A DNA stretch of 64,000 bases, taken from contig JAQQWL010000004.1 of NCBI GenBank assembly GCA_038363925.1, positions 1,364,001 to 1,428,000 of the forward strand, in the 5' to 3' direction. Each line of letters opens with the position of its first letter. The first letter of the stretch is position 1. The translations under genes and the position numbers were made by a program. The notes below the pieces were generated by a model that saw only the letters and a list, made by a program, of their open reading frames with translations, was not told the DNA's origin and did not search any database. Below are positions 47,660 through 59,700 of this stretch, piece after piece. This DNA is from Apiospora phragmitis (lineage: Eukaryota > Ascomycota > Sordariomycetes > Amphisphaeriales > Apiosporaceae).

Positions 47660-49430
47660 TTTTATACCCTTTTTAATAAAATATAAGTTAATTTTACTAT
47701 AACGTATTTAATATATTAAAATTAATCGGAATCTTTATTTTTAAATACTTCTATATTATTTTAATAAGTGCGCGTATTATGCCCGGGCTCTCCGTAGATT
47801 TTATAACGCTATAAGCGTGTCTTAAACGTCCTTATACGACCACTCTTTCGATATGATTCGTTTTATAACTATTTATTAATGTCCCTTTAAAATTATAGGT
47901 TTTTTTTAGTTTATATATAAAGTGATTTTTTATTTTATAGCCGTTTCTTTTTTATACGGCGGCGCCGGCTAAGTGTTTTATTTACTTTTCGAAGTATCGC
48001 GTTTTTATTTTTTAAAAAAGTAATTCGGTATATAATATACGTTATAGCTTTTACGATTTAATTAAAACTAATTAAAATAAATATCGGAAAGCTATTTTAA
48101 TATCGTATAATACGGTTTTAAATATATTCGGTTTAAAATTAAGCTTTAATCGAGTTATTTAAAGTTTTTAATTCTTAAGGAATAAATAGGCTAAAAAACG
48201 TCCCTAAAAGTGTTAAAATACGTAGCTTTATATCTAACTATGAAATAATATATTCCGGATTATACGAGAAGAGTCCTATCTTTCGAAAGCTTCTTTATAT
48301 ATTCGAAACGGTAAAAGTCGCTTAAAACGCTTTTAAAAACGCTAGTAAGAAGTCCTCCTTTAAAATATAGGTAATATACGCCTATATAAGATATTTAATT
48401 TCTTTCCCGTACGCTTTTTTTAATATACGAAAACAGTCGATATTAAGAGGCTAGAGTTTATATAACGAATAAGAAGGTATATAGAATATAATAATCGAGT
48501 TTTTTTTATAATAGAGTTCGAAAGCTATCGAGTAGTGGCTTTCGTAGCCGTCTAAGACTAAGAGGCGATAATAACCCTTCGTATAAGACCTAGTATATTA
48601 ATTAAAATATTAAATCTAGTTCTCGCCTTTTTTATTCGTGGTTTAACTATTTTTAATAATTACGATTATTTAATCCTTCGGTAATAAGCTATTTTTATAT
48701 TAAGAAAAGAGGTGCGTTTTCTTAGTAAAAATAATATACGAAGGGATGGCGTAACCGTATAATCCGACGCCTTAAATAATTATAACTTATTCCCGGTTCT
48801 TTTATTATATTACCTTAAGCTTTCCGCGTTAATCGGAAGTGGTTACGATTATTTCGGACGAGATTTAATTTATAAAAAAGCCGGTCTCGTTAAAATTATA
48901 AATATTCTCTTTTTAAATCTCGTATTTATAAATTATATTCAGTATAAAAATAAACTACGCGTAATATACGTCGGGATTTTTATAAAAGATTTTTTAATAA
49001 TCGATTCTTTAATTAAAACGCGTCCGGAGGTCTAGTTATTATTATATAAAATTAAAAGCTTAATTAACGCTGACGCGTCCCGCGTTATATAAGTTAAATA
49101 ATCGATTCGTTATATCTTTTATATTACTTAGCCGGGGAAAAAACGATCGCGTATTTAAATTAATAATATATCGAATAATCGCATCTTTTTTAAAATTTAA
49201 AAGTTTTCGAGAATTCGTAAATATTTCGTGTCGTATAGGTTAACTATTTCGTTTACGCTATAAGGTTTTTAATAAGACGTAATAAATTAATACAGCTTTT
49301 CGTACGTTTAGAGTTAAGTCTTTTTAAAGCGTTTAAAGCGTTAGAATTATATTACTCTCTTTTTAAAGTTATAATATTTTCCGACGTAAAAAAATATAAA
49401 AAAAAGTTAAGGCTATAAGGAAATTTATAA

Positions 49431-49475
49431 AAGTGAGACATTCGCTTATATAAGATATTCGCTTATGAGATACGT
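49431..49475 (-). repeat. Right terminal inverted repeat of Fot1-like element
   Basis: Inverted copy of 47615-47659; also carries the duplicated aagcgaat motif. Confidence 0.85.
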
Positions 49476-49883
49476 TAATTAATTTATATATACCCTTATA
49501 AACGTTTTCAAGGCAGCATAAGTTATAAGCAAAGTGTTTATTCAAGATTTCGAATGTTGTTCTTTATTTTTTATATTATCCCGAAATAGTAATAGCCGTC
49601 TACTTGTCCTCTGGAGAAGAAAAGAAAATCCATGAAATCTAAGGAGAAATCTAATCGTGCGGGTCTTTTCTACTCACTGTATACACTCATCATCATCAAA
49701 CCCATTAGAACGCCAAGTGAGAAACCAAAAGGCGCTGATTCTTTGAAACCCCACCGGGCGATCTCGCATATATGGCATAGACCTCCCAGTAGATCAAAAC
49801 CCACGTGTAAAACTCCCACGAGCACACCCAGCCTCTAACCTAGTGTAAAACCACATATGTCAGGCAAACCCCATCCCATCCAA
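49476..49883. other. Right flank of transposon and 3' flank of serine dehydratase
   Basis: Composition returns to normal by about 49600. No gene seen. Confidence 0.5.
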
Positions 49884-52028
49884 CTAACAATCCGGCACGC
49901 TAACCGGAATGTTCAACGGCACGCTCGTCGCCAGCCCGCTCAAGCTCGTCTCCTTGAACTCGTTGCGCATGCCCTGGGCCGTCAGCCGCATGGCGCGGAT
50001 CGCGTCGTCCAGACTGACCTTCTGCTTGCCCGAGCTGCTCAGCGCCAGGTTCGCGCTCGAGATGGCCTTGATGGCCCCCAGCGCGTTGCGCTCGATGCAG
50101 GGCGCCTGTACCAGCCCGCCGATGGGGTCACACGTCAGGCCCAGGTTGTGCTCGATGCCGATCTCCGCCGCCTGCTGGATCGTCTCCGGGCTCGCGCCCA
50201 TGCACGCGGCGAACGCGCCCGCCGCCATCGAGCACGCGACGCCCACCTCGGCCATGCAGCCGCCCTCGGCCGCCGAGATGGTGGCGCCGCGCTTGTAGAG
50301 CATTCCGATGGCCGAGGCCGTGAGCAAGAAGGTGAGGATGTCGCGCTCCGGGTCGTCGCTTACGAACTCGACCGTGTACTTCAGTACGGCGGGAATGATC
50401 CCAGCAGCGCCGTTAGTAGGTGCTGTTACGATGCGTCCGCCGGCAGCGTTGGTCTCGTTCACCGCTGTCGCAGTATGAGTTAGTTATCAGTAAAACCCGG
50501 AAAGAGGACCTATCTTACCCATGGCATAGACCGAGAGGTGGTCCATTGCGGGAAACGTGGTTCGGCGGAGAGGGGAAGGCATGACCGGATGATAGAGGGA
50601 GCCGTGCACGCGGGGAGGAGTGGCCCGCTTGATCGCCGACTCGGAACGGGTCAAGGCTCTTGATGTGGAGGACGTTGGTGATTTGTCCTTGTTTTCACTG
50701 GCGGACGATGCCAACTGTCCACTGACGGTTGAGGTATGCGAAGGGTAGAGTCCCCGTGTCAGCCTGCTGTAGAGTGCAGGTGCGCGCCGGTGCAACTTGA
50801 GAGATCCGGGCAAGACAGCATCAGATGGTGCCTGCACGCCCTCGAGGATGCTATGGTCCATGGTCTCCCAGATGCGGAACACCTTGTCGTGAATCTCGTC
50901 ATCGGTGTAGCCATGGCTCTTCTCGTTCTCATACACGAGTTGCGCAATGGTGAGGTTGTGCTTCTTGCACAGGGTCAGGAGACTTTGGGCATCCCGGAAG
51001 GCGTAGAGTGGTTGCTTGCTATTGCCGGTTGCCTCGCTCGCATCCGAGGTGGGAAGACCAGACGGGCCTGTGGATTCGTCATGGACGCCTGCCTGCACTA
51101 TAGCCCCTGGTTCCCCAGACTCTCCAGAGCCGTCCAGAAGCTTTACCTCGGCGCCCGTCTTTCTATCGCCGGCCGCATCGGCTCTCCTGATCTCCTTGTA
51201 GTACATGTTCTCCGCCAGATCAGCCGGGTGTCCGGCTTCGTTGGTGCCAGTCAGAGACCCCTGGGACGAGCTATCAGAGGGGGCATTCTCCGGGTTGATT
51301 GACAAAGAGCCATTCACGACGAAACCGCCGCCCACGCTGAACAAGTCATTGGTCGCGATCATGTACCCGTCTTTGTCGAACACCCGAAACCTCATTCCGT
51401 TGCTGTGAAGAGGCAGCTTCTTGCCCCACTCCCAGGTGAAGTCGCGATCGTAGTCGAACGAGATCTCCTTGCCCTGGCCCTTGGGGAATCCATGGCCCAG
51501 ATACAGCTTCTTCTTTTCCTTGATCTCGGTGAAGCGCTTGGGCACGTAGGCCGTGTCGACCGACTCGACGTCCGCACTTTCGAGACCCAGGAGCAACGCC
51601 GACGGGGTCATGTGGCCTTCACCCGTCAGGGCCAAGCTCCCGTACAGCGAGATGCGGATGCGATCGACCTGCTGCAGGAGGCCAGCCTCGATCAGGTCGG
51701 TGATGAAGATGTTGCCAGCACGCATGGGCCCCACTGTGTGGGAGGAGGAGGGCCCGATGCCGATGGAGAAGAGATCAAAGGTCGAGATGACGGCATGTTC
51801 GTGATCAGCTTCGCTGTAGGTGCCCCCCTCGCCTTCGTCCTCGTCGTTGCGGGTGCTGTACCGACGAGCCTGCGTCACGTGCCGCTGAGTTGACGCCGTG
51901 GCTGCACGCAAAGACGCGCGGCGTGGCGCATGGTGTGGGGTGACAAGAGACAAAGGAGCGACACTATGCAGAGGCCGGACAGTCGTCCTTCCCAGCAACC
52001 CTAGCGGCCGGGTGACTGCTCGGCGCAT
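49884..52028 (-). CDS. L-serine dehydratase, single-chain, iron-sulfur type, mitochondrial
   Basis: It deaminates L-serine to pyruvate and ammonia using a [4Fe-4S] cluster. Start ATG at 52028 ([20 protein letters not shown]) opens an Arg/Ser-rich, acid-poor presequence ending near [10 protein letters not shown], typical of matrix import. Exon 1 is 52028-50519, exon 2 50464-49884; the 54-nt intron (GTAAGA...GACAG) joins in phase 1. The 696 residues are uninterrupted. The beta part has [20 protein letters not shown] and [12 protein letters not shown]. The alpha part has [15 protein letters not shown], Cys573 in [13 protein letters not shown], and Cys615 and Cys626 in [18 protein letters not shown], the expected cluster ligands. 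Bacterial one-chain enzymes are about 450 residues; the extra length comes from the presequence and low-complexity inserts near residues 240-320 and 400-480. Confidence 0.9.
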
Positions 52029-53135
52029 CTTGATGGCGGGATTGCACTGTAACAGGTGAAGAGTGAACCTGGATGCAGCGATGGCAAACGACCAATTAAA
52101 AGGACCAATTTGAGTTGCAGCGAACCGAATTGGGCCTGCAAGCACAACGCTTTATGACTCCCGAAGTCGCAAGCTTAGCAACCGACGACGTCGGTCAAAT
52201 TGCCAATTGGCCTTTCCGTGTATGCCAAAGTCAAACGATGAACGGATTGGACTGTGCTAATCGTAAGAAACTGTCGAAAAGAAAGAAAGAAAGAAAGATA
52301 TGTACCCAGCAAGAATGAAGAACGGGAGTCTCACCGTCGCTTTGGAACTTGGTCAACTTCCCAGGCCATGAACAAAGATCCAAGCTTATCCCGGTCCCTA
52401 TCGATAATTCGGGCTATGGGCCAATCACAGTCGACGTATTGACCCAATCTCTGGTCAAGTGGGTATCTGTCAGTTGGCCTTATCAATTATTGAGTAATTG
52501 GCAAGCGTCCATTGAATATAGCCGGAAGGGATCCGGCAAGAGACCAGATGAGTTCGCTACTATTACGGACGGACAGAGCTTTATTGTTAGGCTACTGTAT
52601 ATTTGTTGCTCGAGTCAGGTGAGGAAGTAGTCCATCTCTGATAATCGCCCATGGACTTGATGTGTAAAAGAAAGCCCGAAGAGAACTGCCAGTTTGAGAA
52701 GGGAAGCTTTGGTCAAATTATCATCAATTCTTGGCGGCATGTCATCATGCTAAAGCCAGTACACTTGCACGCCACCTACCTATCCATGAGGCGAGCGTGC
52801 AAGAATCCACCCTATGGTACAATACATCAAATACCACGCAATGCAATCATGAGCTGAGATGAGATGAAGCCATCATCCCCATATTCGTGATCCCCCTCTA
52901 GTATAGCACAAGAATAACCTTGCCAGGTGAGGCGTAAAGCCACTCGCGAATGCTGCCCCTCCAGCCCCTTATTACATGACATGGCGCTTCGAGGCTCGGA
53001 GGGGGCAGAATTAGATTGGGTTGAAGGTCGTATAATAGTGTACAAGGTGATTGGTATCTCTGTAAGACACATCGCCTGAGGTCGAGGTACAGGTTGCAAT
53101 CGAAGTGCGGACACGACGGGAAAATCATTAAGACC
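52029..53135. other. Intergenic, no supported gene
   Basis: About 1.1 kb separating the serine dehydratase start from the TOM22 3' end. A GAAA-repeat stretch lies near 52277-52293. No coding signal recognised. Confidence 0.5.
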
Positions 53136-53773
53136 CTACAGAGCAGGCTTGGCCTCTCGCCGAGGGCGGCGCCGACCTGCTCGGCTGTCGCTGAGCCGCC
53201 TCCGGGAGCTCCAGCAGTGAGAATCTGAAAGGACATTTAGTAACCATAACGCAAGGCTTGTCAGATCACTCCAGAATGACTTACCTCACCACCCATCTCG
53301 CGCATCTTCATCTCCTTCTCCATCTCCATCACCTGCTGCTCCTCGGCCCACGCAAGAGCCCACGGGACACCCAGGACAAGCGCAGAACTGGCAAGTACCC
53401 ACATCGTCTTGCCGCTAAAGCTCAGCACAGACTTAACGGCATCGGTTGTCGCAGTCACTGTGTTGGCTATCGAGGACCGGGTGTGGGGAGGCACGATGTC
53501 GCGCAAGGCGTACAGACGCTCGGCGAAGGACTCGTCGACTGGGTCATAGTCAGACTCGTTGGAGATCTCGGAATCTACAAGTGAGAAGTTCGTTAGCAAC
53601 CGGCACAACCGGAGGCGCGCAAGCAAACTGGTGTCACAGGCAATCGCAATGCGACAGTCTGGACGGGGCGACGTGGAAGACATACCGGTATCAGTGAAGT
53701 CATCTCCGTCTTCCTCAGGACCGGGCTGACCCTCCTGGAAATGCTCATCGACGACCTCGGTAAGCTGAACCAT
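53136..53773 (-). CDS. TOM22: Mitochondrial import receptor subunit Tom22
   Basis: Central receptor of the outer-membrane TOM complex, which binds presequences and organises Tom40 pores. Exon 1 is 53773-53686 (MVQLTEVVDEHFQEGQPGPE), exon 2 53574-53285, exon 3 from 53224 to the TAG at 53136. Splice sites are GTATGT...TTGTAG and GTAAGT...TTTCAG. The cytosolic acidic domain (EEDGDDFTDTDSEISNES) precedes ERLYALRDIVPPHTRSSI, the highly conserved Tom22 core. One membrane segment (TMWVLASSALVLGVPWALAW) and a short tail follow. Near 53154-53158 one G seems missing: as written the frame runs past the expected AKPAL-stop end. Corrected length is about 155 residues, close to the 154 of the Neurospora protein. 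Confidence 0.9.
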
Positions 53774-55322
53774 CTTGATATCTGGTCTGGATTCTGGTGG
53801 CTGGGTCGGGAGTCGATTGACGTAGGTGACGTCGCTAGCACAATTGTCGAGGTCTAGTGGCTCGAGGGATTGGAGCTCAGCTGTATCGGCGACGGCGGGA
53901 GAAGTCCAGGTGAGGATCGGAGTGTTTGGTGGTGCAACAATGCCGGAGAGGTAGGGGCTGTCGTGGTTGAAGATGAATCCAAGGTTACTAGCAGTGGCGG
54001 CGGAATCAGCAGCACAAGTTGGAGCTTCTTCAGAAATTTCGCTGGGAGCCATGACGCTAAGCGGGTTGCTTGTCAACTTGCGCTGGGGTGGTGGTGGATC
54101 CGTCGGTGCCGATGCTTTTCCGATGCCGACCCTCCGTTAGAATTGAACGGAAGCAGGTGGTGAAGTACGAAAACATATGTAGATACTGTGCCTTTGCACG
54201 GTACTTGGCTGGGGACTGCAAGACTGTCCCGGCTCTCCACAGTACACTCTTCCTTCACCTTGTGGACATCACCACGCAGCCCCGTGTCTCCGTCGCACGG
54301 GTCGTTTTTCGGGATGATAGGGCCATAGAGCTCGGGACATACGGCATGCGATTAAGTCGGTTGACTTCCCTCGGACGCTAGATGCTCGCGACATTTCGCC
54401 GACGACAAGACGACGACGGCCTGGTCGCCCGCACCTCCTGAGCCCAACAAGCCACTTGTCCAGTTGTTATTGAAAACATCCAATACCATGATCAACGATA
54501 TAGTCATAACAGACTGTAATATTTTTCTCACTCAACCCTAGACATGAGCATACCTGCATAGGTTCTCATGAATATCACATGCGCTGAATCTCCTCTCCTA
54601 CGCGCAATGTCTCTGGGCCGCCCCGAGATGCGTCCCAGCAGGCGGCAACGTAGCCAACCCATGCCGAACTAATACTTCGATATTGTCTGGCCAGTAGTAT
54701 TGAGTTGGCTTTTGTTCTTTTCAAGTAAGCGGTTGCATTGTACACTCTCTCCTTGATTGGATCGGAACCGATTCCCCACGGCCATTGCCTCATTTGGCGC
54801 TTTCGGGGGACTTCAGGACACGCGATCTACCGATCATGAAACAGCCTGACAACGCCCAGATACTACGCGTAATAAGAAGCTTGACCAGAGCCGTTTTTTC
54901 CTGTATCGAGAGAAAGAGAGAAGCCGAGCTCGGCTCAGCCTTGATCGGCCGAGTCCTATCACTCATTAGGACAGCCGCTCGTCGCACACTTGCATATGGT
55001 AAACAAAGGGGCTTAGAAGTCATGTTTCAGCCGAAAGCAATATCCTCGTTTGGATTTTAGGTTGTGGGCAATCATGATAGGGTATATCTCTCCAATCGAA
55101 TTTTTAGGGGACATCGACCAATGCGATATAAAGTCCATATGTTGTCCGAGGCTCTGTTCCTGTCTGGAAATACCAAGTCTTCAATAACACCTATTTCTTC
55201 CCTTTAGACCAAGCTCCAACCCTCCAACTCTCAGCGCCGGTCGCAGTGTACATTATCACTTTAGCAGTACGTAATTCGTATCTTCCGTATTCGTGTTCAA
55301 TACAACATCCCGTCTCGCCAAA
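53774..55322. other. Intergenic, divergent promoters of TOM22 and secreted peptide gene
   Basis: About 1.5 kb. No protein-coding region was recognised; a few 70-100 codon frames lack domain features. Confidence 0.5.
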
Positions 55323-55548
55323 ATGCGCGCCGTAGCCATTGTTGTCGTCTTTGCGGCTTCCATCGCCGCCGCGACTCCCGCCATGAGCGTCAACAATCTC
55401 AACAGTAGAAAAGCTGACTGTGTAAGTTCATCATCATACTTCTCAAGCCCCTTTTTACAGCTGTTCGTTCTATCCTAACCTACCCAGTTCTGCAACGAGA
55501 ACAGCTGCGATGGAACCCCCTTGCTGCGCCAATGGTAGCTGCCCTTGA
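55323..55548 (+). CDS. Small secreted cysteine-rich peptide
   Basis: The ATG at 55323 opens a clear signal peptide (MRAVAIVVVFAASIAAATPA), with likely cleavage after Ala18-Ala21. Exon 1 ends at 55421 and exon 2 starts at 55488; the 66-nt intron has a GTAAGT donor, a CTAAC branch point and a CCCAG acceptor. In exon 2 a five-C run (55516-55520) shifts the frame; with four C it reads cysteines spaced C-x-C-x4-C-x4-CC-x4-C and ends at TGA 55546-55548, giving 52 residues. As written, the frame ends earlier at TAG 55535-55537 and loses three cysteines. Six cysteines in a mature peptide of about 30 residues suggest a disulfide-knotted apoplastic peptide; such peptides are common in moulds and some act as effectors or antimicrobials. 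The role is unknown. Confidence 0.65.
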
Positions 55549-56781
55549 ACCCTCGGGCAGCTCTTGGAGCAAATGTTCTGTATATGGATCATAATACAAA
55601 GGGTGTTTTGTTTGGAGATAGCAGCTGTGTTGGACTTTGGGGGCTAAATGACAAGTGTTAGTCATGATGTCCTGCTTGTATTTTAGAAGGATATACCAAA
55701 TTGGAAAATATATCTCCACTTTGTGTCTTTGGTTATTGTCGTTTCTTATATGATTCACCGAGATATTCCTTTTAAACTTCGGCTCACTGCCAAAGATAGC
55801 CCAGGAGGAACGAAATACCCACACCCAGCAGGTTACCCCTGAGTTCGCAAGCATCCGGACGACTCAGAATTCAAGCGACATACTAACCACGGAGAACCAT
55901 GACTCATGGGCAGCACATATCATTCGGGAGAACAGAGCGCAACCATGTAAGATGCATTATCATCCTAAATGGCGTGGTAGCGGAGGGATCCAGTCCCCAA
56001 AATATGAGCCGGCCTGGGCGCATTGTCAACCCAAGTCCTCTTTCGGGTACGTGCCGCTACCGTGCCGCATCCTGCCTCACGTCGTCGACCTGTGTGGCAA
56101 CGCCGGGACCTATCGTGTACAACTCAGTTGCAGAGCGCTCCTAACCCACCCCACCCGTCACCACCCAGCGAGCCTCTATTACAGGGAAGGAAACAAGGAA
56201 GTAGACATGAGTAGTAGACTGGCCGAAAATGGTTTCTCGCAGTCCTCAGCAGGTATTACTTTCGAAGTCGCAATAGTATATGTATGATCGATCAAAGGAA
56301 GAAGTTGAAATAAAGTTAGGCGTTGCTGAACCCCGCCTATTTGGTTGGTAACATCACCCCTATCCGCGGCTACTACCTAAAGCTTTAGTGGGGCAACAGA
56401 AAACCGAGTGGAGGCAGTTGCAGGTAATTAGGCCCCCTGCCCGTCTAGCACTGAGCGGGATTGACCAGTTGGGTTTGTGGTAGGAAATTAATATTAATCC
56501 GACGTCTATGTATGCACGTACTATTTTCATTTCGTCCGACGGCCAATTGCTTTGAAGCGCAAGACAGTAATACCCCCGAACCTCATGACCAATCAATCTC
56601 TCGTTGCGCGCGCTATGCTTTCTAACATAAAACCATGATGATGCCGGGGCATTCATTGCCCTCCTCCCTTCCGTCATGGCAGGCCACGTATGCGTATGTG
56701 TAGGTATCCGTATGTGCTTTCATCATCATGTCATACCCTAATTACTCTCATAACAACCGATAAGAAGAAACACAGCGACAC
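55549..56781. other. Intergenic between convergent genes
   Basis: About 1.2 kb, holding the 3' flanks of the secreted-peptide and antiporter genes. No coding signal recognised. Confidence 0.5.
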
Positions 56782-59700
56782 TTAGTGTCGAGGCGACGGT
56801 TCCGCGAACCGGATCCCCCGCCGCGCCGGGGGCACTCTGGGGGTATCATCGTCATCGCTATCGCTGTCCTCGGCGGAGTCTCACCCAGACCCAGAGCCGC
56901 CTCGCGTCGCCTCCGCTCGGCCGGCGTCTCCTTCTCGGCAACGTCATCGTCATCCTGAATCGTCGACAGGGCGGCCATGCGTCTTCGGTGCTCCGCCGCC
57001 GTCTCGGGCTGGTCGCTGCTGGTTTCTCCGGCCCCTGCACCATCCCCACCCGTGTTGAAAGCAACCTGCGACTTCGCCGGGCCAGTTCGGCCACGGGTGA
57101 CAGGGACTTCTTCTTGGGGCTGGGCTTGCGCCTTCCTCTGTTGCTGCGCCTTGTCGCTTTCCCCCCTCTTGACTGACGGCCTTAAGCTTCCGGTAGCCGC
57201 TGGACTAGCAGTTCCAGCTTGACCTTGTTCCTTAGCCAAAGCCTTCATAGCTGGCGAAGCGTCGGATTGCTGGATGACCTCTCGCCTTTGCTTGACATCA
57301 AGCTTCTGCACTTCCCTCAGGAAATCGTCCTTCGTCATTCGTCGACCCTCACCACCAATCGTGAACCTGATCTTGCGGTCATCTTCGTCTGCAACCTCCG
57401 GAATTGCAGCAGCGTTCTTCTTTCCGGCCCACCCGCTGAAGCTAGGCTTGACATTGCCGGGCTTGGCGCCAGGACGTGAAGGTCCTGCCGAGCTGCTTCC
57501 TTCGCCAGACGACTCTACGCCCTCTTTCTGGGCTTCCTTCTGCGCCTTTTCTCCCTTCTTTCCTAGGCCCATGTACTTCAGACTCGAAGAAGCCTTACTG
57601 TCGGCCTCTGGATTTTGGGCCTTGCTGGACGGCAACTCGTATTTCTTGACGACTTCACCATCTTCGTCCTCAACGATGATCTGTTCCATGGTTAGCACAA
57701 TACCTGCCGAATAAGGAAGTTAATATTGAAACTCACAGTGTTGCCGAATTGATATGCCCGGGCAGGTTCGTGCCTTCTTTGAGAACTGGTCTTGCCCTTC
57801 CGTTTCTGGGCCTCTTCGTTTCTCCATTCTCCGACGCGCTTCTTCAAAGACTCGTATGTCCAGTTGCCCTTCTGAGTCTCCTGTTGGGCCGCTTCTTTCA
57901 GACCCTCCAGATTTGACACGGCTGGGTGGTGTTGCCCATGAGTCTCTTCCACAGCAAGCACCTGACCATCTTCATCCTCGATGACAATATGATGCCCTTC
58001 GTGGTAGACACCGACTTCTGGTCGGCTACGGTTTTGCTCGTCCGTACCATCGGCGTCGAGCTCCGCCTGGGCTTTGTGTCGTTTTTCTGCCTTCTCTGCC
58101 TCCTTCTCCGAACTCTCGGAGCCCTTCTCTCGCAAGTCACCAGACGACTCGTCGCCTGCAAGTGTCCCGGAAGGATCCTTCTCTTCGAACTGGTTCTGTT
58201 GCGCAGCCTCGGAACCCGGAGACATTGGCTCGAGATTGCTTTGGGAACGTCGCTGGGGAAAGATGGCCGACTCACTGACGGGACCGCCAGGTCCAATCCC
58301 GTCATCCCACACCTTTCTACGTCGACGACCGTGTGACGACGCTCGGCTCGCAGACCTGCCATTGTCTTCGTCCTTTCGGCGTCGTAGAAACTGGCCAGGT
58401 AAGCCAGTCGGTGGCAGTGTGCCTGGGGGAAATTCAGGAAGCTTCATATCGTCGCCTTCGGTATCGGACATGGTGCGCGCCTGCGATCGCGACTGGGACG
58501 AGATGCGGGGCAATCTATTCATCCAAGAAGGACCATCCTCGGGCGCGGCGGTGTAGGACATGGTGAGCGACAAGGTGTTGATGCGCTTGCCAAGTGTAAA
58601 GACTGCAATCGACGATCCATGGACGATGATGGAGGAAACGACAATGAAAGTCACAATAGGCCAGACAAGGGTAATAAGAGCATGGTGTGGTGTTCCCTCG
58701 GGTGGAAGTTCTGCAAGAGGTATCGTGTGCTCTGTCTCGAGTTCGGCACGAGCGAGGATGGCAACGAAAATGGCACCCACACCTATAGGTCCGAAATGCC
58801 CTGCAAACAGAGCCTCTCGCCAAGTCTTGACGTCTGGTATAAACGGTTTCAGTGCCAACATGATCGGAATGCGTCGGAAAAGAATGACCAGAATGGATAT
58901 AGCGACGAGCTTTCCAGCCGACAGACCCATTTCGACGTTGTTGAACTGTTCCCAGGGGATAATGGTGCCGAAGTAGACGAAGTAGGTCAAATGAGGAGTA
59001 GATCAATGACGTTGGAAACGTGAGACTCCTCTGTCTTAGACGAGAACCATCCGTCGTTCGAGAAACCAACACCGGCAGCGAACCCCACAAGCAAGTCGTC
59101 CACACCCAGAATACTCCCGGATCCGGCGCAAAACAGAGCGAGGACGAAGTAAAAGACGAGAAAACTCTCTCGATCGATGAGGTCGCGCTTCTCGGCATAC
59201 TTGATGCCGTGGCGGGCGATGTATCCGACCAAGAAGCCATAGATGGCGCCGAAAACGCATTCGTAGAGGATGGTGTAAACGATCCAATGGTACGTCGTCT
59301 CCCTGGCATCCAGATGCTCCTGAATAAGGTATAGAGCCAAGTAGATGAACGGGAATGCCATGCCATCGTTGCAGCCAGATTCGGCGGAGAGCAAGTCTCG
59401 CAAATGCTTGGGCACGCGCTTAGCGAACTTGCCCTTACCAACAACGGACGATGCCAGGACAGGATCGGTGGCAGTGACACAGGCCGCTACGCACAAGCTT
59501 TCCAGCCAGTTCAGCGGCGGAATCAACCACCAGATAAAAAGACTGGTGATAAGCCAGCCAAACGTCATGACGGGCAGCAACAGGAGAATGACGGACCTCC
59601 AGTGCTTTTCCATGTAGAACTTGGGCAACTCGACACCAACGGCGAAACATTGCACGACGAGGACAATTCTAGAGAACTCCAGTGTAACTTCGTCCGTGTT

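Larger units (their letters stand above)
47615..49475 (-). mobile_element. Full-length, RIP-mutated Fot1-like DNA transposon
   Basis: The 1,861-bp element is flanked by TA on both sides (47613-47614 and 49476-49477), the target duplication of the Tc1-mariner class. Terminal inverted repeats of at least 45 bp start acgtatc; all differences between the two ends are C/T or G/A. The minus strand encodes a degenerate DDE_1 transposase: the region around 48500-48560 corresponds to the DGxxSHYS block and 48300-48430 to the KEIxxLIRAY...KEDFLL block. Stops occur throughout, so it cannot make its own transposase. Fragments of the same family lie at 2407, 36694 and 39451. Confidence 0.85.

Noticed and set aside
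55488..55537. Annotating the secreted peptide as ending at the TAG at 55535
   Set aside because: That frame loses the CC and last Cys and gives an unnatural LLRQW end, while the frame one base over gives a regular cysteine pattern.
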